From contig NZ_JAPZVN010000032.1 in the NCBI RefSeq assembly GCF_027533845.1, positions 1 to 59,072 on the forward strand: a stretch of 59,072 nucleotides of DNA. Reading direction: 5' to 3'. Position 1 is the stretch's first letter; each line of letters begins with the position of its first letter. This DNA comes from Streptomyces sp. RPT161 (GTDB lineage Bacteria > Actinomycetota > Actinomycetes > Streptomycetales > Streptomycetaceae). Positions 1-9,175 of the stretch are shown piece after piece. A program made the translations under genes and the position numbers. The notes beneath the pieces are model-generated. The model was not told where the DNA came from. It was given only the letters and a program-made list of their open reading frames with translations, and searched no databases.

Positions 1-1
1 C

Positions 2-100
2 CCGGCCGAGACCCGCGAGGTGCTCATCCGCTCCCTGGCGATGCTGCGCACCAAGCACGCCGACCTCCCGTCCCGCAAGCACGGCAACCCGCCCACGTAA
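2..100 (+). CDS. C-terminal fragment of an unidentified protein
   Basis: An open frame enters from the left edge and ends at TAA (98-100), 38 bases before the agmatinase start. Only 32 residues are visible, ending RKHGNPPT. The fragment is charged ([16 protein letters not shown]) with no recognisable motif. The orientation and short spacing suggest it could be co-transcribed with the agmatinase gene. I cannot assign a function. Confidence 0.6.
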   Translation, partial: PAETREVLIRSLAMLRTKHADLPSRKHGNPPT

Positions 101-138
101 ACCGCCCCCTCCTCCCGAAGAAAGGCACCGCTACGACC

Positions 139-1137
139 ATGGCCCCGCTCAACAACGGCGTGATCCCACCCCGTGGACCGGAAGTGACCGAACGGACCCT
201 GACGTACGCGGGGTTGGCGACGTTCGGCCGGGTGCCCCGGCTGGACGAGGTGGGGGAGACGGACATCGCGGTGGTCGGGGTGCCCTTCGACTCCGGCGTC
301 TCCTACCGGCCCGGCGCACGGTTCGGCGGCAACGCGATACGTGAGGCGTCGCGCCAACTGCGCCCGTACAACCCGGCGCAGCAGGTCTACCCCTTCCATT
401 TCGCCCAGGTCGCGGACGCGGGGGATATCACCGCCAACCCCCACAACCTCAACGAGGCGGTGGAGACCATCGAGTCGGCCGCCGGTGAACTCATCGACAC
501 CGGGGCCCGTTTGATGACCCTCGGCGGTGACCACACCATCGCGCTGCCGCTGCTGCGCGCGGTGGCCCGCAAGCACGGCCCCGTGGCGCTGCTGCACTTC
601 GACGCTCATCTCGACACCTGGGACACGCACTTCGGTGAGAAGTACACCCACGGTACGCCGTTCCGGCGGGCGGTCGAGGAGGGCATCCTGGACACCTCCG
701 CCCTGTCCCACGTGGGTACCCGAGGCCCGATCTACCACCAGGACGACCTGGACGAGGACGCCAAGCTGGGCTTCGGCATCGTGACGTCCGCCGATGTGAT
801 GCGGCGCGGTGTGGACGAGGTGGTGCAGCAGCTGCGCGAACGCATCGGTGAGCGCCCGCTCTACATCTCCGTCGACATCGACGTCCTGGACCCCTCCCAC
901 GCCCCCGGCACCGGAACCCCCGAGGCGGGCGGCCTGACCTCCCGTGAACTGCTGGAAATCATCCGGGGCCTGTCCTCCTGCCACCTGGTCTCCGCCGACC
1001 TGGTGGAGGTGGCCCCCGCCTACGACCACGCCGAGATCACCGCGGTAGCCGCCTCCCACACGGCGTACGAACTCATCACCATCATGTCCCGCCAGATGGG
1101 CCCGGCCCGCTGGTCGGGCGAGCGCGGCGGCAAGTAG
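139..1137 (+). CDS. speB: Agmatinase / ureohydrolase family protein
   Basis: This 332-aa protein has the length and motifs of the arginase/agmatinase (ureohydrolase) family, cytosolic enzymes that hydrolyse a guanidino group to urea and an amine using two Mn(II) ions. The metal-binding motifs are visible in order: [17 protein letters not shown] and [17 protein letters not shown]. The C-terminal [16 protein letters not shown] stretch is also typical. The ATG at 139 follows a purine-rich GAAGAAAGG site. Agmatinase is the most common annotation, but guanidinobutyrase or another guanidino substrate cannot be excluded from sequence. A strong hairpin follows the stop. It looks like ordinary chromosomal backbone. 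Confidence 0.88.
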   Translation: MAPLNNGVIPPRGPEVTERTLTYAGLATFGRVPRLDEVGETDIAVVGVPFDSGVSYRPGARFGGNAIREASRQLRPYNPAQQVYPFHFAQVADAGDITANPHNLNEAVETIESAAGELIDTGARLMTLGGDHTIALPLLRAVARKHGPVALLHFDAHLDTWDTHFGEKYTHGTPFRRAVEEGILDTSALSHVGTRGPIYHQDDLDEDAKLGFGIVTSADVMRRGVDEVVQQLRERIGERPLYISVDIDVLDPSHAPGTGTPEAGGLTSRELLEIIRGLSSCHLVSADLVEVAPAYDHAEITAVAASHTAYELITIMSRQMGPARWSGERGGK

Positions 1138-1152
1138 CCCACCGCTACGGGC

Positions 1153-1180
1153 AGTCCGGGGCACCGCCGTGCCCCGGGCT
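1153..1180. terminator. Hairpin terminator between speB and the PAP2-like gene
   Basis: CCGGGGCA (1156-1163) pairs perfectly with TGCCCCGG (1170-1177) over a 6-base loop, with three further outer pairs (one G-T). It lies just past the speB stop and past the convergent PAP2-like gene (ends 1236), so it can serve both strands. There is no clear U-tract, as is common in Streptomyces. Confidence 0.6.
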
Positions 1181-1235
1181 GTTCGGTCTTGGCCAGCGTG
1201 GACGACTGACGGGGGTTCGGTCCGGCTGCTCCGGC

Positions 1236-1826
1236 TTATCCCCACACCCCGAAAACCGCTCCCGCCACCGTCGCGCCCAGGGCCGTGCCCGCGATGACCT
1301 GGGCGAGGGTGTGGTCGCGCAGGGCCACACGGGACCAGCCGATGACGGCGACCAGGGGGAACAGGGCGAGCAGCCAGGGGCCGTAGGCGAGCGCGAGCAT
1401 GACCACCGAGCCAGCGGACACCGCGGTGTGGACGGAGATCTTCCACACCGTGGTGATGGCCAGGATCGCCAGCAGTGTGGAAAGCATCGACGCGACGAGG
1501 GCGAGCATTTCCCGGGGCGAGCCCAGAAACGCCATCAGCACGATGCCGAGCACCACGGAGACCACCACGCCCGGAATCAGGATCAGCCGGTCCTGACGGC
1601 GGCGGGCGTGGCGGTCTCCCCAATATCCCATTCGCTGCCCGAACTTGATCCACAGCGTGGGAATGCCGCCCGCGAACACCGCGGCGAACACGCCCCAACC
1701 GACCCCGGCGAGGCGGTCCGCGTGCCAGCCGATGAGCAGCGACACCGCGATGATCCAGTTCTTGGGCTCAAGACCGTCGGTTATCAGGCGAGCCGGTCGG
1801 GATTCCGTCTCGGTCAGAAGGGTCAC
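1236..1826 (-). CDS. PAP2-superfamily-like membrane protein
   Basis: This 196-aa protein starts at GTG 1826, which overlaps the stop of the upstream gene (GTGA), indicating translational coupling. A longer in-frame start would overlap that gene by 165 bases and is rejected. It has about five to six hydrophobic segments. KISVHTAVSAGSVV followed by SRVALRDHTLAQVIAG resembles the lipid phosphatase pattern of PAP2 proteins (SGH and SR-H-x3-D blocks), though the first conserved block is weak. If active it would dephosphorylate a lipid phosphate in the membrane. It is the last gene of a four-gene unit with a HTH regulator, a zinc peptidase and a MAB_1171c-type protein. Confidence 0.7.
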   Translation of the reverse strand: MTLLTETESRPARLITDGLEPKNWIIAVSLLIGWHADRLAGVGWGVFAAVFAGGIPTLWIKFGQRMGYWGDRHARRRQDRLILIPGVVVSVVLGIVLMAFLGSPREMLALVASMLSTLLAILAITTVWKISVHTAVSAGSVVMLALAYGPWLLALFPLVAVIGWSRVALRDHTLAQVIAGTALGATVAGAVFGVWG

Positions 1827-2977
1827 GCTTGTTCCTTCGCATGGGTGCGGGCCGCGGGGGAGTGGTAGGCCTCGCTGAGGATCAGCAGCCGGGCCACTTC
1901 CGCGTCGAAGTCGAGGGCCATGGTGGCCGACGCGGTCGCCTGACGTTCCGACTCGCCGACGATGTCGGCGCCGTCGAGCTTCGCCGCGCACGCGGTGCGC
2001 AGCCAGATCGCCTCGGACAGGGCGGTGCGCCGGTCCCCCTGGACACCGGAGAGACCCGCGGTGTGCTCCGCCTGCCTGCGCACGTGTTCCGGTACGTACG
2101 ACGAGAGCACCAGCACCGCGTCGCGGATCTCGATGACCGTACGGTGCAGTCGCACCCGGGGAGTCAGGCGGGAGCGGGCGTCCAGCACGATGTCAGGTAC
2201 CGCGCTGGTCAGTTCGGCCCACAGCGGCTGGATGCGGCGCAGCGCCCACCAGTCGCGTACGGAGCGCCACAGCACTCCGACGGCGGGCAGTGAACTGCCC
2301 ACGATGATCAGGGAGATGGCGGCGTTCTCCACCGCGTCCGCCACCGTGGTGGCCGGGGCGTTGATGACGCCCGGATGCAGGAAGCCCAGCAGCATCAGGG
2401 CGGTGCGCAGCAGGCTGTACAGGGCGCCGAGGGCGGTTCCGGCGCCCAGCAGACGTAGCCCGGTACGCAGCCAGGCGGCCCCGGCGTGCCGGCTGTACGC
2501 CCAGAACAGCCAGGTGGCGACCGTCATGGCGATGCCGAGGCAGCCGGTGAAGACCATGCAGTAGGCAGTGCCCGCCAGGGAGCCGACGTTGGCCTGGTAG
2601 AAGTCGCTGACCTCGGACGGCCGCGGGGTGAGCGCGAACAGCACGCTCATCGCGGTCATGGACACCGTCGCCAGCACGGTCAGCGCGCGGCGGGCCCTGG
2701 GCAGCGCCCTCGGCCGGGCGATGGCGACGACGAAGTCCAGGATGGCCGCGGAGCCGACGATGCCCAGCAGGTTCTTGCCGAGGGTGGAGAGGTTGTGGAC
2801 CCCGGCCAGTTGGTCGACGTGGTCGACCACGCCGGGCTCGCCCAGCGTCGAGGCGGCGGCGATGGACGCGAACGCGGTCCACAGCGCGCGTTGCCGCGGT
2901 ACGCGCACCGCGGCGGGCAGTCGCCAGAGGGTGACCGCCCACAACAGGGCGAGGACGATTTCCTTGACGGTGTTCAT
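1823..2977 (-). CDS. MAB_1171c-type (DUF6545) integral membrane protein
   Basis: This 384-aa protein has about seven hydrophobic segments in residues 5-240, then a soluble tail of about 140 residues rich in Arg, Ala and Glu. The pattern, including WWALRRIQPLWAELTSAVPDIVLD and RLHRTVIEIRDAVLVLSSY after the last helix, matches actinobacterial proteins usually named MAB_1171c family putative transporters. The biochemical role is unknown. The ATG overlaps the stop of the upstream metallopeptidase gene (ATGA), and its own stop overlaps the next start (GTGA), so three genes are translationally chained. The tail may face the cytoplasm and contact the regulator or peptidase; that is inference. Confidence 0.72.
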   Translation of the reverse strand: MNTVKEIVLALLWAVTLWRLPAAVRVPRQRALWTAFASIAAASTLGEPGVVDHVDQLAGVHNLSTLGKNLLGIVGSAAILDFVVAIARPRALPRARRALTVLATVSMTAMSVLFALTPRPSEVSDFYQANVGSLAGTAYCMVFTGCLGIAMTVATWLFWAYSRHAGAAWLRTGLRLLGAGTALGALYSLLRTALMLLGFLHPGVINAPATTVADAVENAAISLIIVGSSLPAVGVLWRSVRDWWALRRIQPLWAELTSAVPDIVLDARSRLTPRVRLHRTVIEIRDAVLVLSSYVPEHVRRQAEHTAGLSGVQGDRRTALSEAIWLRTACAAKLDGADIVGESERQATASATMALDFDAEVARLLILSEAYHSPAARTHAKEQA

Positions 2978-3678
2978 AGCCCCCGTGCCGGGTGTCCGAA
3001 GGCGTCGTTGAGGCGGGAGAGCACATCCGCGGCCTCGTCCGACGTGGAGCCTGTCTCGTTGCGGCTGGCGCGTTCGAGGATCAGCGTGGCCAGTGTCTCC
3101 GCGTCCTTTTCCTGACGGTTTGCGAACTTGGTGCGGCCGAGGAGATGGACGATGCGGTCGGCCGACAGGCCCAGTTCGCTGTCCCGCTCGGTGGCCGCCG
3201 CGGCGCTGGTCCGGATCCGCGCGGCTTCCGCCCGGATGATGTCCGCGATGGGCAGCGACGGGCTGCTGGCATCATGCACCGCCTGGCTGGTACGGGACAG
3301 CAGGTTCTCGAAGTGCTCGGTGGCCGTGTGGAGTTCGGCCTCGGTGGCGTCACCGGTGATGTCCAGCTCGGGGGCGACATGGCCGAGCAGCATGTGCGCG
3401 ATCTCGTGCAGCACGATGTGCACCTTGAGGATGTCGGCCGCGCTCGCCTCGTAGAACACGATGTCCGCGGAGTCCAGGCCGAGCCAGATGCCGCAGGGCA
3501 GGTTCGGGTCCATCGGGCCGTCGAGCGGCAGCAGGTGCAGCGGACGGCCGCGCTGCTCCGCGATGCTCGCGCAGAAATCCTCCAGGCTGAACGGCTGGGG
3601 GATGGTGAGCCGTTCGGTGAGATCGGCGAACGGCTGTCTATGTGGACGTCTCCACCACTTCATCCGCTCCCGCCTCAT
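2974..3678 (-). CDS. ImmA/IrrE-like zinc metallopeptidase (toxin-type component)
   Basis: This 234-aa protein carries the zincin motif HEIAH within VHIVLHEIAHMLLGH near the middle, as in ImmA/IrrE-type peptidases that cleave or regulate partner HTH repressors. The N-terminal part (SLEDFCASIAEQRGRPLHLLPL) is typical of the actinobacterial version found beside MAB_1171c-type proteins. The ATG at 3678 is preceded by GGTGG five bases upstream; an in-frame ATG at 3663 is an alternative, and the upstream extension to 3783 is unlikely. The gene lies 123 bases downstream of an XRE regulator, its probable partner or substrate. Its stop overlaps the next start. Confidence 0.75.
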   Translation of the reverse strand: MRRERMKWWRRPHRQPFADLTERLTIPQPFSLEDFCASIAEQRGRPLHLLPLDGPMDPNLPCGIWLGLDSADIVFYEASAADILKVHIVLHEIAHMLLGHVAPELDITGDATEAELHTATEHFENLLSRTSQAVHDASSPSLPIADIIRAEAARIRTSAAAATERDSELGLSADRIVHLLGRTKFANRQEKDAETLATLILERASRNETGSTSDEAADVLSRLNDAFGHPARGL

Positions 3679-3801
3679 TTCAGCCACCCGACACCAGAAC
3701 CGGCCGGGCGGACCGCAGAACGTTTCGGAGCGCACCCAAACCACTCGCGACCAGTACTGTAAGCGGAATGTGCCGGTCGGCACGAGGCGGGGCGCGGTGG
3801 G

Positions 3802-4323
3802 TCAGCCTCTGCGGCGTCTGGTCCGCTGCGGCTTCACCTCCGGCAACCCCTCCGCCTGCCGGAAGCCCTCCACGATGCCCTTGATGCCACGCAGCGACTT
3901 GGCCGACAGGCCGCTCAACCGGAACGCGACGGCGCGGACCTCCCGGTCCTGTAGCGCGTCGGCCAGCTCGTCGCCGGCGTCGGCCTGCTCCGCGCTCTGC
4001 TTGATCTCCCGGATCCGGGCCTCCACCGCGCCGGAGACGGTGTCGTCCAGGAAGTAGGCGGTGGGCACCCCGAAGAACGCGGCCAGCGCCCGCAGCGAGT
4101 CCACTCCGGGGTTGGTGACCTTGCCGGTGCGGATGGCCTGAACCGTGCCGTGCGACACCGTCGGGTCGCCCTCGTTGGCCCGCTGCCGGATCTGGTCGGC
4201 GATCTCCTGGTACGTGAACGGGCCGCGCCCCTTGGGATGGATCTCCCGGATCAGGTAGTCGAGCTTCTGCGCGATCGTACGCGGCTCGGTAGTCGGAGCC
4301 TGGTCACCCATCGCCTTGATCAC
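3802..4323 (-). CDS. XRE-family HTH transcriptional regulator
   Basis: This 173-aa protein has an N-terminal helix-turn-helix (TYQEIADQIRQRANEGDPTVSHGTVQAIRTGKVTNP is the core region, residues about 39-75), then VPTAYFLDD, a signature of a Streptomyces regulator group, and an Arg-rich end (RTRRRRG). It heads the four-gene minus-strand unit and probably represses or activates it. Repeated TCTAGTT heptamers upstream (4392-4499) are candidate operators. A second regulator of the same build lies at 13566-14069. The start may be ATG 4323 or ATG 4311. Confidence 0.8.
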   Translation of the reverse strand: MIKAMGDQAPTTEPRTIAQKLDYLIREIHPKGRGPFTYQEIADQIRQRANEGDPTVSHGTVQAIRTGKVTNPGVDSLRALAAFFGVPTAYFLDDTVSGAVEARIREIKQSAEQADAGDELADALQDREVRAVAFRLSGLSAKSLRGIKGIVEGFRQAEGLPEVKPQRTRRRRG

Positions 4324-4391
4324 TACTCCCCACCCCGCGCCCGTGCTGTCCGTGCCGTCTGTCTACAGGCTCTCATTATCCCCATCCTTTC

Positions 4392-4499
4392 AACTAGAGA
4401 GAATCTGTCACCTGACAGCCCATCACTCAGGCCGTTTCATCTAGTTGACTTGACAGAGGCGTTGGTGTCGAAGGTATGTTCCTGGCACCGCATCTAGTT
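4392..4499. promoter_or_regulatory. Candidate XRE operators and plus-strand promoter
   Basis: The heptamer TCTAGTT occurs at 4440-4446 and 4493-4499 on the plus strand and inverted (AACTAGA) at 4392-4398. Between the two direct copies lies a promoter-like pair: TTGACA at 4450-4455 and TATGTT at 4475-4480, spacing 19. The second copy extends into CTAGttcgCTAG. The block sits upstream of the XRE gene and reads away from it toward a tiny ORF at 4524. Operator function is inferred from repetition and position. Confidence 0.4.
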
Positions 4500-4523
4500 C
4501 GCTAGACGCACCGGGGGGAGTCA

Positions 4524-4658
4524 GTGACGGGGGAACATCTAACTGGCTTGCGCGTCGACGTCGACTGGAACGCGGTGCACGGAAAGCGGTCCGAGGCCGT
4601 GGCCTCGGACCGCGAACCGCGCTTCAGCGGCCCACGATGCGGCTCATCAGGCCGGTGA
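4524..4658 (+). CDS. Possible 44-aa leader peptide ORF
   Basis: GTG at 4524 follows GGGGGGAG by three bases and opens 44 codons to TGA. It lies directly downstream of a promoter-like TTGACA/TATGTT pair and the last TCTAGTT repeat, which is the only support. The second half of the ORF runs through a perfect 13-bp hairpin (4586-4613). It may be a regulated leader or simply chance. I recognise no family. Confidence 0.22.
   Translation: MTGEHLTGLRVDVDWNAVHGKRSEAVASDREPRFSGPRCGSSGR
4586..4613. terminator. Perfect 13-bp hairpin downstream of the CHAT gene
   Basis: GCGGTCCGAGGCC (4586-4598) and GGCCTCGGACCGC (4601-4613) form a perfect stem separated by two bases. It lies about 170 bases past the stop of the minus-strand CHAT gene, so it is probably that gene's terminator. 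It would also stop any plus-strand transcript from the 4450-4480 promoter. Confidence 0.6.
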
Positions 4659-4779
4659 GCCACCCGGCGTACCCCACGGCGAAGGCGGGCAACTCCCGTG
4701 TCCTGGCCCGGCGTCGGACGTCCAGACGGTTGTCCACCGGACGAGGGCGCTGCCCGCGAGGGGCGGGCGCGCCGCTGGC

Positions 4780-7700
4780 TCACGTCCCCGCGTGCACGTA
4801 GGCGGCCCAGATGTGGGGGCGGTCGGGGATCCGACGGCGGAGGTCTCGGACGGTGTGGTGCAGGGCGTGGGCGGAGGCGTCGGTGCCGTCGCCCGTCATA
4901 CGGCGGTAGAAGGCGCGGGTCACCTGGTCAGCGTGGGTGCTGTCGATCTCCCAGAGGGTTCCGACCGCGGTGGGGAAACCGGCGAGAAGGAACGCGCTGG
5001 TGATGTGGATGGCCTCGTCGGACAGCCGCTCGGAGGTGCGCGCGGTGCCGCAGGCCGCGAGGAAGGCGAGCCGCGCCGACCGCGGCCGGGCCCGGCAGAT
5101 CTCCAGGACGGACAGCGGCTCACCGCTGGGCAGATGGAGCAGCGCGCCGGACGGTTCCATCGGGTCGCCGGCCGCATGGCAGCCGAAGTGCGCCCAGGGG
5201 GTGCTGCCGAGCGCGGCCAGGACGGCCGCGCGGGTGGCGGCGGCGCCGACCAGTGGCTCAGGCGCGCCGAGCAGTCCGGCCGCGTAGTCGGCCGCCGCCG
5301 CGACACCGGGCAGCTCGTCCTCCGGCGCCGCGACCAGCAGGGCGCTGCCGCTGCGGGCGGTGTCGCGGTGCTCGGTCCGGGCGCGCGCGTACGCCAGGAT
5401 CTGGAAACCGGGCACGTACGAGGACACCACGGTGTCCAACGCCGCGCCGCAGCCGTCGAGTTCGCAGTCGAGCAGAGTGCACTGCGCCGCGTGGAGCGGA
5501 AGGGCGTTGAACGGCCCCGTGGGCACCCACCAGATCCGCGGCCACGGGCCTTCGTCGGATACGCGCTCGCACGTCCCGACGAGACCGAGGACCGGACGCA
5601 CGATCTTGTGCCAGCTCCACGCCAACGTCTCGCGGACGGTGGCACCGGCGGCGATGAGTTCCGCCGGGGACGGCCGCACCGGACCATGGGCGTTGATGGC
5701 GTCGACGGCGTCACACAGCCGCCGGGCCGCGTCGGCGATCTCGTCCGCCTCGGCATCGAGACGAAGCGCCGTGATCTCGTCGGCGGTCACGACGAGGGCA
5801 TGGCAGTAGCGTCGCGCGTGGTTGAGCACCACGATCGGGCCCTCGGCCGCGAGAGAGCGCAACTGCTCGGCGGAGAGCGGACGCAGGAAGCCGTGGAACC
5901 CGGGGTGGGAGCGGATCCGCTTCACCAGTTCGTCGAGCTCCCGCGACGCGCGGAACTTGGCCAGCCGCGACCACTCGGCGTGCCCTGCTGGTGCCGTGAC
6001 GGGCGCATCGGGCTCGGCACCGAGCTGGTCGGCCAGCCGCTCGAAGTCATCGGCCAGCGCGGGGTGTGCCGACCGCAGTTCGCTGAGATCCGCGCGGGCC
6101 TCGATCCGCCGGGACAGCAGCAGCCCGCGCCCACGTTCGAGCAGTTCGGTGGCGCGGTCGACGTAGGGCCCCGCCACCACCCGCGACAGGGGCTCCAACT
6201 CGGGCAAGGCATCCGGCGGACGCCGTTCCTCAAGGGCCGCCCTGAGGTTCCGCACGAGGTCGTGCGCCACGGTGGCGGCCTGCTGGCCGAGGGCCCGCAA
6301 CAGGACCAGCTCGATGATCGAGCGGATGTCCCCCTCGAACGTCGTCAGACCGTGCTCCGCGGACCGCTGGTCGCTACCCCGGTCGGTGACGTCGGCCATG
6401 GCCTCGACAGCCGCTTCGAGGTGCTCCAGGCCCACATCGATGCTCGGCGCCCTCGCCAACGCACCGGCCGCGGCCCCGAGTTCATCGTGTGCCCGGAACC
6501 ACGCCGGAATCCTGGGGTCGCGCCTCGCGGTGGGGTCGTCGATGCCGGACAGGCGGTTCCGCAGACTCGTCAGCATGGCCTCCACGGCGTTCGCGGGGGC
6601 ATGCCGCGGGGTCTCGGGTGACCGGTTCGTCGCCGAGACCGGAGACGGGCTGCCTTGGCCGACGCCACCGATGTACGCCCGCATCACGTCGGTCCAGCCG
6701 TCGGTTGCCCGCTCATCCACGGTGCCGCTCAGTTCCTCGGCTTCGGCCGCGAGGCGCGCCGCACGATCCGGATCGGCGGCGCGCACCGCGAGGGCACGCT
6801 GGACGAGCGCCCGCATGAGCGTGGACGCGGCCACTATCCGCGTCGGGTGACCGGGAGGACACGCCGCGAACGTCCGTCTGCACTGGTCGACATGGGCGTC
6901 GGTGATGCCCGGGTTCGGACCGCCGCCGGGCCCGACGGTTTCGACCAGGTTGAGCAGGGCGTCGCCCGCCACAGCGAGCCCTGGATAGCGGTCCCCGTGC
7001 TGGAGCGCCGCTTCGCCGACAAGCTCCTTGAACCGTCCCGCGAGCTCCCGGGCACGTGCGAGCTGGCCGGGTTCATGGCCGACCAGATAGATCTGCAGGG
7101 CGTTGAAGAACTCGGTACGGGCCGACAACAACGCCAGATCTCCGCCGGTGGCGGTCCCGTTCGCCGCCGCGGTGGCGAGCAGTGCCGACGCCTCTCGCGC
7201 CGCTTCCACGTCGAAGAGCCCGACGGGCGAGATGGTGAGCGCGTACGCGAGTATCGAATCGAGCTCCGCGGGGTGGTCGGACGCGTGCGAGCGCGCGTGG
7301 CGCAGCAGCGTGACGGCCTCGTCGAGAGGGGTGGGATCGCCGTGTGCGGTGGCATGGGCGGAGAGCGCGATGCCGAGCATCCCGGACAACGACGCGCGCA
7401 AGGGGTCCTCCTCGCCGATGTCCGCGAGCATTCCCCGTATCACCGCGATGTCGGATTCGAGGTGTTCGCTCCCGTCGAACTGGACGTCGGACAGGCGGGA
7501 CATCAAGGAGACCGTCCTGGCCAACTCACCGCTCACCGTGCCGTCCTCCGGTCCGACCGAGGGGACCGTTGACAGGGCGACGGGCAGCGCGGCGTCGAAC
7601 ATGCCGCGGCGCAGCAGGCCGAGCGGCAGGAAGTCGGCCGGGGCGACGGCCGCCACCTCCTCTGTCAACGCACCTGCCTCGGCGGCGAGTTGGGCGGCTC

Positions 7701-9108
7701 TGTCCGGTTCGGTCCCGCTCAGTTCCTGCCCGCGCGCCCCGATGAGGGCGGCCAGGACGGCGACATAGGCGTAACGCCTCGGCTGTTCGGCGGGAAGCGC
7801 GGCCAGGGCGGCGCGATACCGGGCGATCCGCTCGTCGGACACCGCGCCCGAGGTGATCGCGGTGGCCGTGTCGAGGACTTCGAGGTCGATGTCCGCAATG
7901 GACTCACCGTCCGGCGTGGAACTCGCCCTGAGCCGTTCGATGATCCGGCCGATCGCCGGGCGGGCGGCCTGGAAGAGACGCGGATCGTCGCCGTCCGCCA
8001 GTTTCGTCAATGTCCGCAGGTCGGTGAGGAGTTCCCTGTCCATGTCGCTCATCGCGCCCGTCGCGCCGACGGTGGCCAGCAGTTCGAGCGCCTCATATGC
8101 CGCCGCGTTGTCGTCGCGTTCCCGTGCGAAGGCCCCGAGCGCCTGGCCCAGGGCGGCGGCGACGAGGGGATGGGCCGGATGGCCGGTGGGGGTCTGCGCG
8201 AGTGCGGCGCGCAGGCGTCGTACGCCGCAGGCGACCCGGCCCGCGTCGTGCTCCCGCGCGCCCGCTTCGGCGATGGCCGAGCCGACGCGCAGGTCCCGTT
8301 CACCCGGCCAGCTGGTGGGTGCGGCGTGGAGCTCGCGCAAGAAGCGCAGCCCGTCGGCGGCCTTCGGGGTGAGCGCGTCCTCGGGGGCCGCCTCGACCAG
8401 CCGCTCGACCTCGGCGAGTGACGGTTCACCGAGTAATCGCGCGGCGTCCAGCAGGGTCCCGATGGCGACGTCGGCAGCCTCGGCCGCCGCCGGGCCGAGG
8501 GACGGCAACCGCTCGCACACCGCTCCCGCGTGCCGGGCCGCGGAGGCGAGGGCGTCCGGGTCCGCCGCGAGCTGGAAGCGCATCACATCGAGCCCGAGGG
8601 CGTGGAACGCCAACTCGGCGTAACCCTCGTGGCCTTCCGGCAGTGACTGGCGCGCCGTCTCGGACCAGGCAAGGGCACGGTCCAGCGCGGCCAGCCGGTC
8701 GGGTTCCGTGAGGTCCGGCGCGTTGCCGACGGCATCGCCGTACGCCGAGCTGACGAGGTACGCGAACCGTGCGTCATGCGCCGGATCCGCTGGATCGAAG
8801 GCGTCCCGCAGCGGCTGCGGAAGCTGTGCGTCCGCGGGTACCCGTGGACACAGGAACCCGAAGGCACTCAACGTGATCGTCATGTTCTGCTGCGCGTCCG
8901 GGTCCTCGGGGCCAAGGTGGCGGAGCCAGAAGGTCCAGCAGACGGCGGCGACCGCGGCGAGATCAATCGTTTCCTCGGGCGATGGCGCCGCCTCGCGCAG
9001 CAGGGCCAACGCATCACCGACCGGGTCCGGTTCGCGTAACGCCGCGGCATCCCCGGCGTTCTGAGCTGCTAAGAGGCGTGCGACAACCCGGTCCTGAAGC
9101 TCAGTCAC
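4780..9108 (-). CDS. Large CHAT-domain (caspase-like) protein with helical repeats
   Basis: This 1442-aa protein has a C-terminal CHAT peptidase domain. The catalytic pair is visible as His1311 in WAHFGCHAAG and Cys1353 in LAFLAACGTA, followed by the typical SAFLLAGFPTAVGTLWEI and the end HIWAAYVHAG. The first 1100 residues are Ala/Leu/Glu-rich helical repeats of TPR type (for example AARLAAEAGALTEEVAAVAPADFLPLG), as in CHAT proteins that act as effectors or sensors in bacterial conflict systems. It diverges from a 128-aa protein and a membrane protein, suggesting a functional group. The natural substrate is unknown. Start at ATG 9108. Confidence 0.85.
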   Translation of the reverse strand: MTELQDRVVARLLAAQNAGDAAALREPDPVGDALALLREAAPSPEETIDLAAVAAVCWTFWLRHLGPEDPDAQQNMTITLSAFGFLCPRVPADAQLPQPLRDAFDPADPAHDARFAYLVSSAYGDAVGNAPDLTEPDRLAALDRALAWSETARQSLPEGHEGYAELAFHALGLDVMRFQLAADPDALASAARHAGAVCERLPSLGPAAAEAADVAIGTLLDAARLLGEPSLAEVERLVEAAPEDALTPKAADGLRFLRELHAAPTSWPGERDLRVGSAIAEAGAREHDAGRVACGVRRLRAALAQTPTGHPAHPLVAAALGQALGAFARERDDNAAAYEALELLATVGATGAMSDMDRELLTDLRTLTKLADGDDPRLFQAARPAIGRIIERLRASSTPDGESIADIDLEVLDTATAITSGAVSDERIARYRAALAALPAEQPRRYAYVAVLAALIGARGQELSGTEPDRAAQLAAEAGALTEEVAAVAPADFLPLGLLRRGMFDAALPVALSTVPSVGPEDGTVSGELARTVSLMSRLSDVQFDGSEHLESDIAVIRGMLADIGEEDPLRASLSGMLGIALSAHATAHGDPTPLDEAVTLLRHARSHASDHPAELDSILAYALTISPVGLFDVEAAREASALLATAAANGTATGGDLALLSARTEFFNALQIYLVGHEPGQLARARELAGRFKELVGEAALQHGDRYPGLAVAGDALLNLVETVGPGGGPNPGITDAHVDQCRRTFAACPPGHPTRIVAASTLMRALVQRALAVRAADPDRAARLAAEAEELSGTVDERATDGWTDVMRAYIGGVGQGSPSPVSATNRSPETPRHAPANAVEAMLTSLRNRLSGIDDPTARRDPRIPAWFRAHDELGAAAGALARAPSIDVGLEHLEAAVEAMADVTDRGSDQRSAEHGLTTFEGDIRSIIELVLLRALGQQAATVAHDLVRNLRAALEERRPPDALPELEPLSRVVAGPYVDRATELLERGRGLLLSRRIEARADLSELRSAHPALADDFERLADQLGAEPDAPVTAPAGHAEWSRLAKFRASRELDELVKRIRSHPGFHGFLRPLSAEQLRSLAAEGPIVVLNHARRYCHALVVTADEITALRLDAEADEIADAARRLCDAVDAINAHGPVRPSPAELIAAGATVRETLAWSWHKIVRPVLGLVGTCERVSDEGPWPRIWWVPTGPFNALPLHAAQCTLLDCELDGCGAALDTVVSSYVPGFQILAYARARTEHRDTARSGSALLVAAPEDELPGVAAAADYAAGLLGAPEPLVGAAATRAAVLAALGSTPWAHFGCHAAGDPMEPSGALLHLPSGEPLSVLEICRARPRSARLAFLAACGTARTSERLSDEAIHITSAFLLAGFPTAVGTLWEIDSTHADQVTRAFYRRMTGDGTDASAHALHHTVRDLRRRIPDRPHIWAAYVHAGT

Positions 9109-9175
9109 CGCTCGTACACTAGTCTGATCCGCGCATCAGGGGGCAGTGTTTCTCCGGACTTTCAGGGAGTCTGCG
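9109..9175. promoter_or_regulatory. Divergent promoter region of the CHAT locus
   Basis: These 67 bases hold the 5' ends of the CHAT gene (minus) and the 128-aa gene (plus). They include TACACTAGT (9114-9122), a plausible -10-like element, and the ribosome site AGGGAG before GTG 9176. No clear palindrome is seen. Confidence 0.35.

Noticed and set aside
4792-6621. 609-codon plus-strand frame opposite the CHAT gene
   Set aside because: It is an antisense shadow of a strongly biased gene; no motif and Gly/Arg-rich composition.
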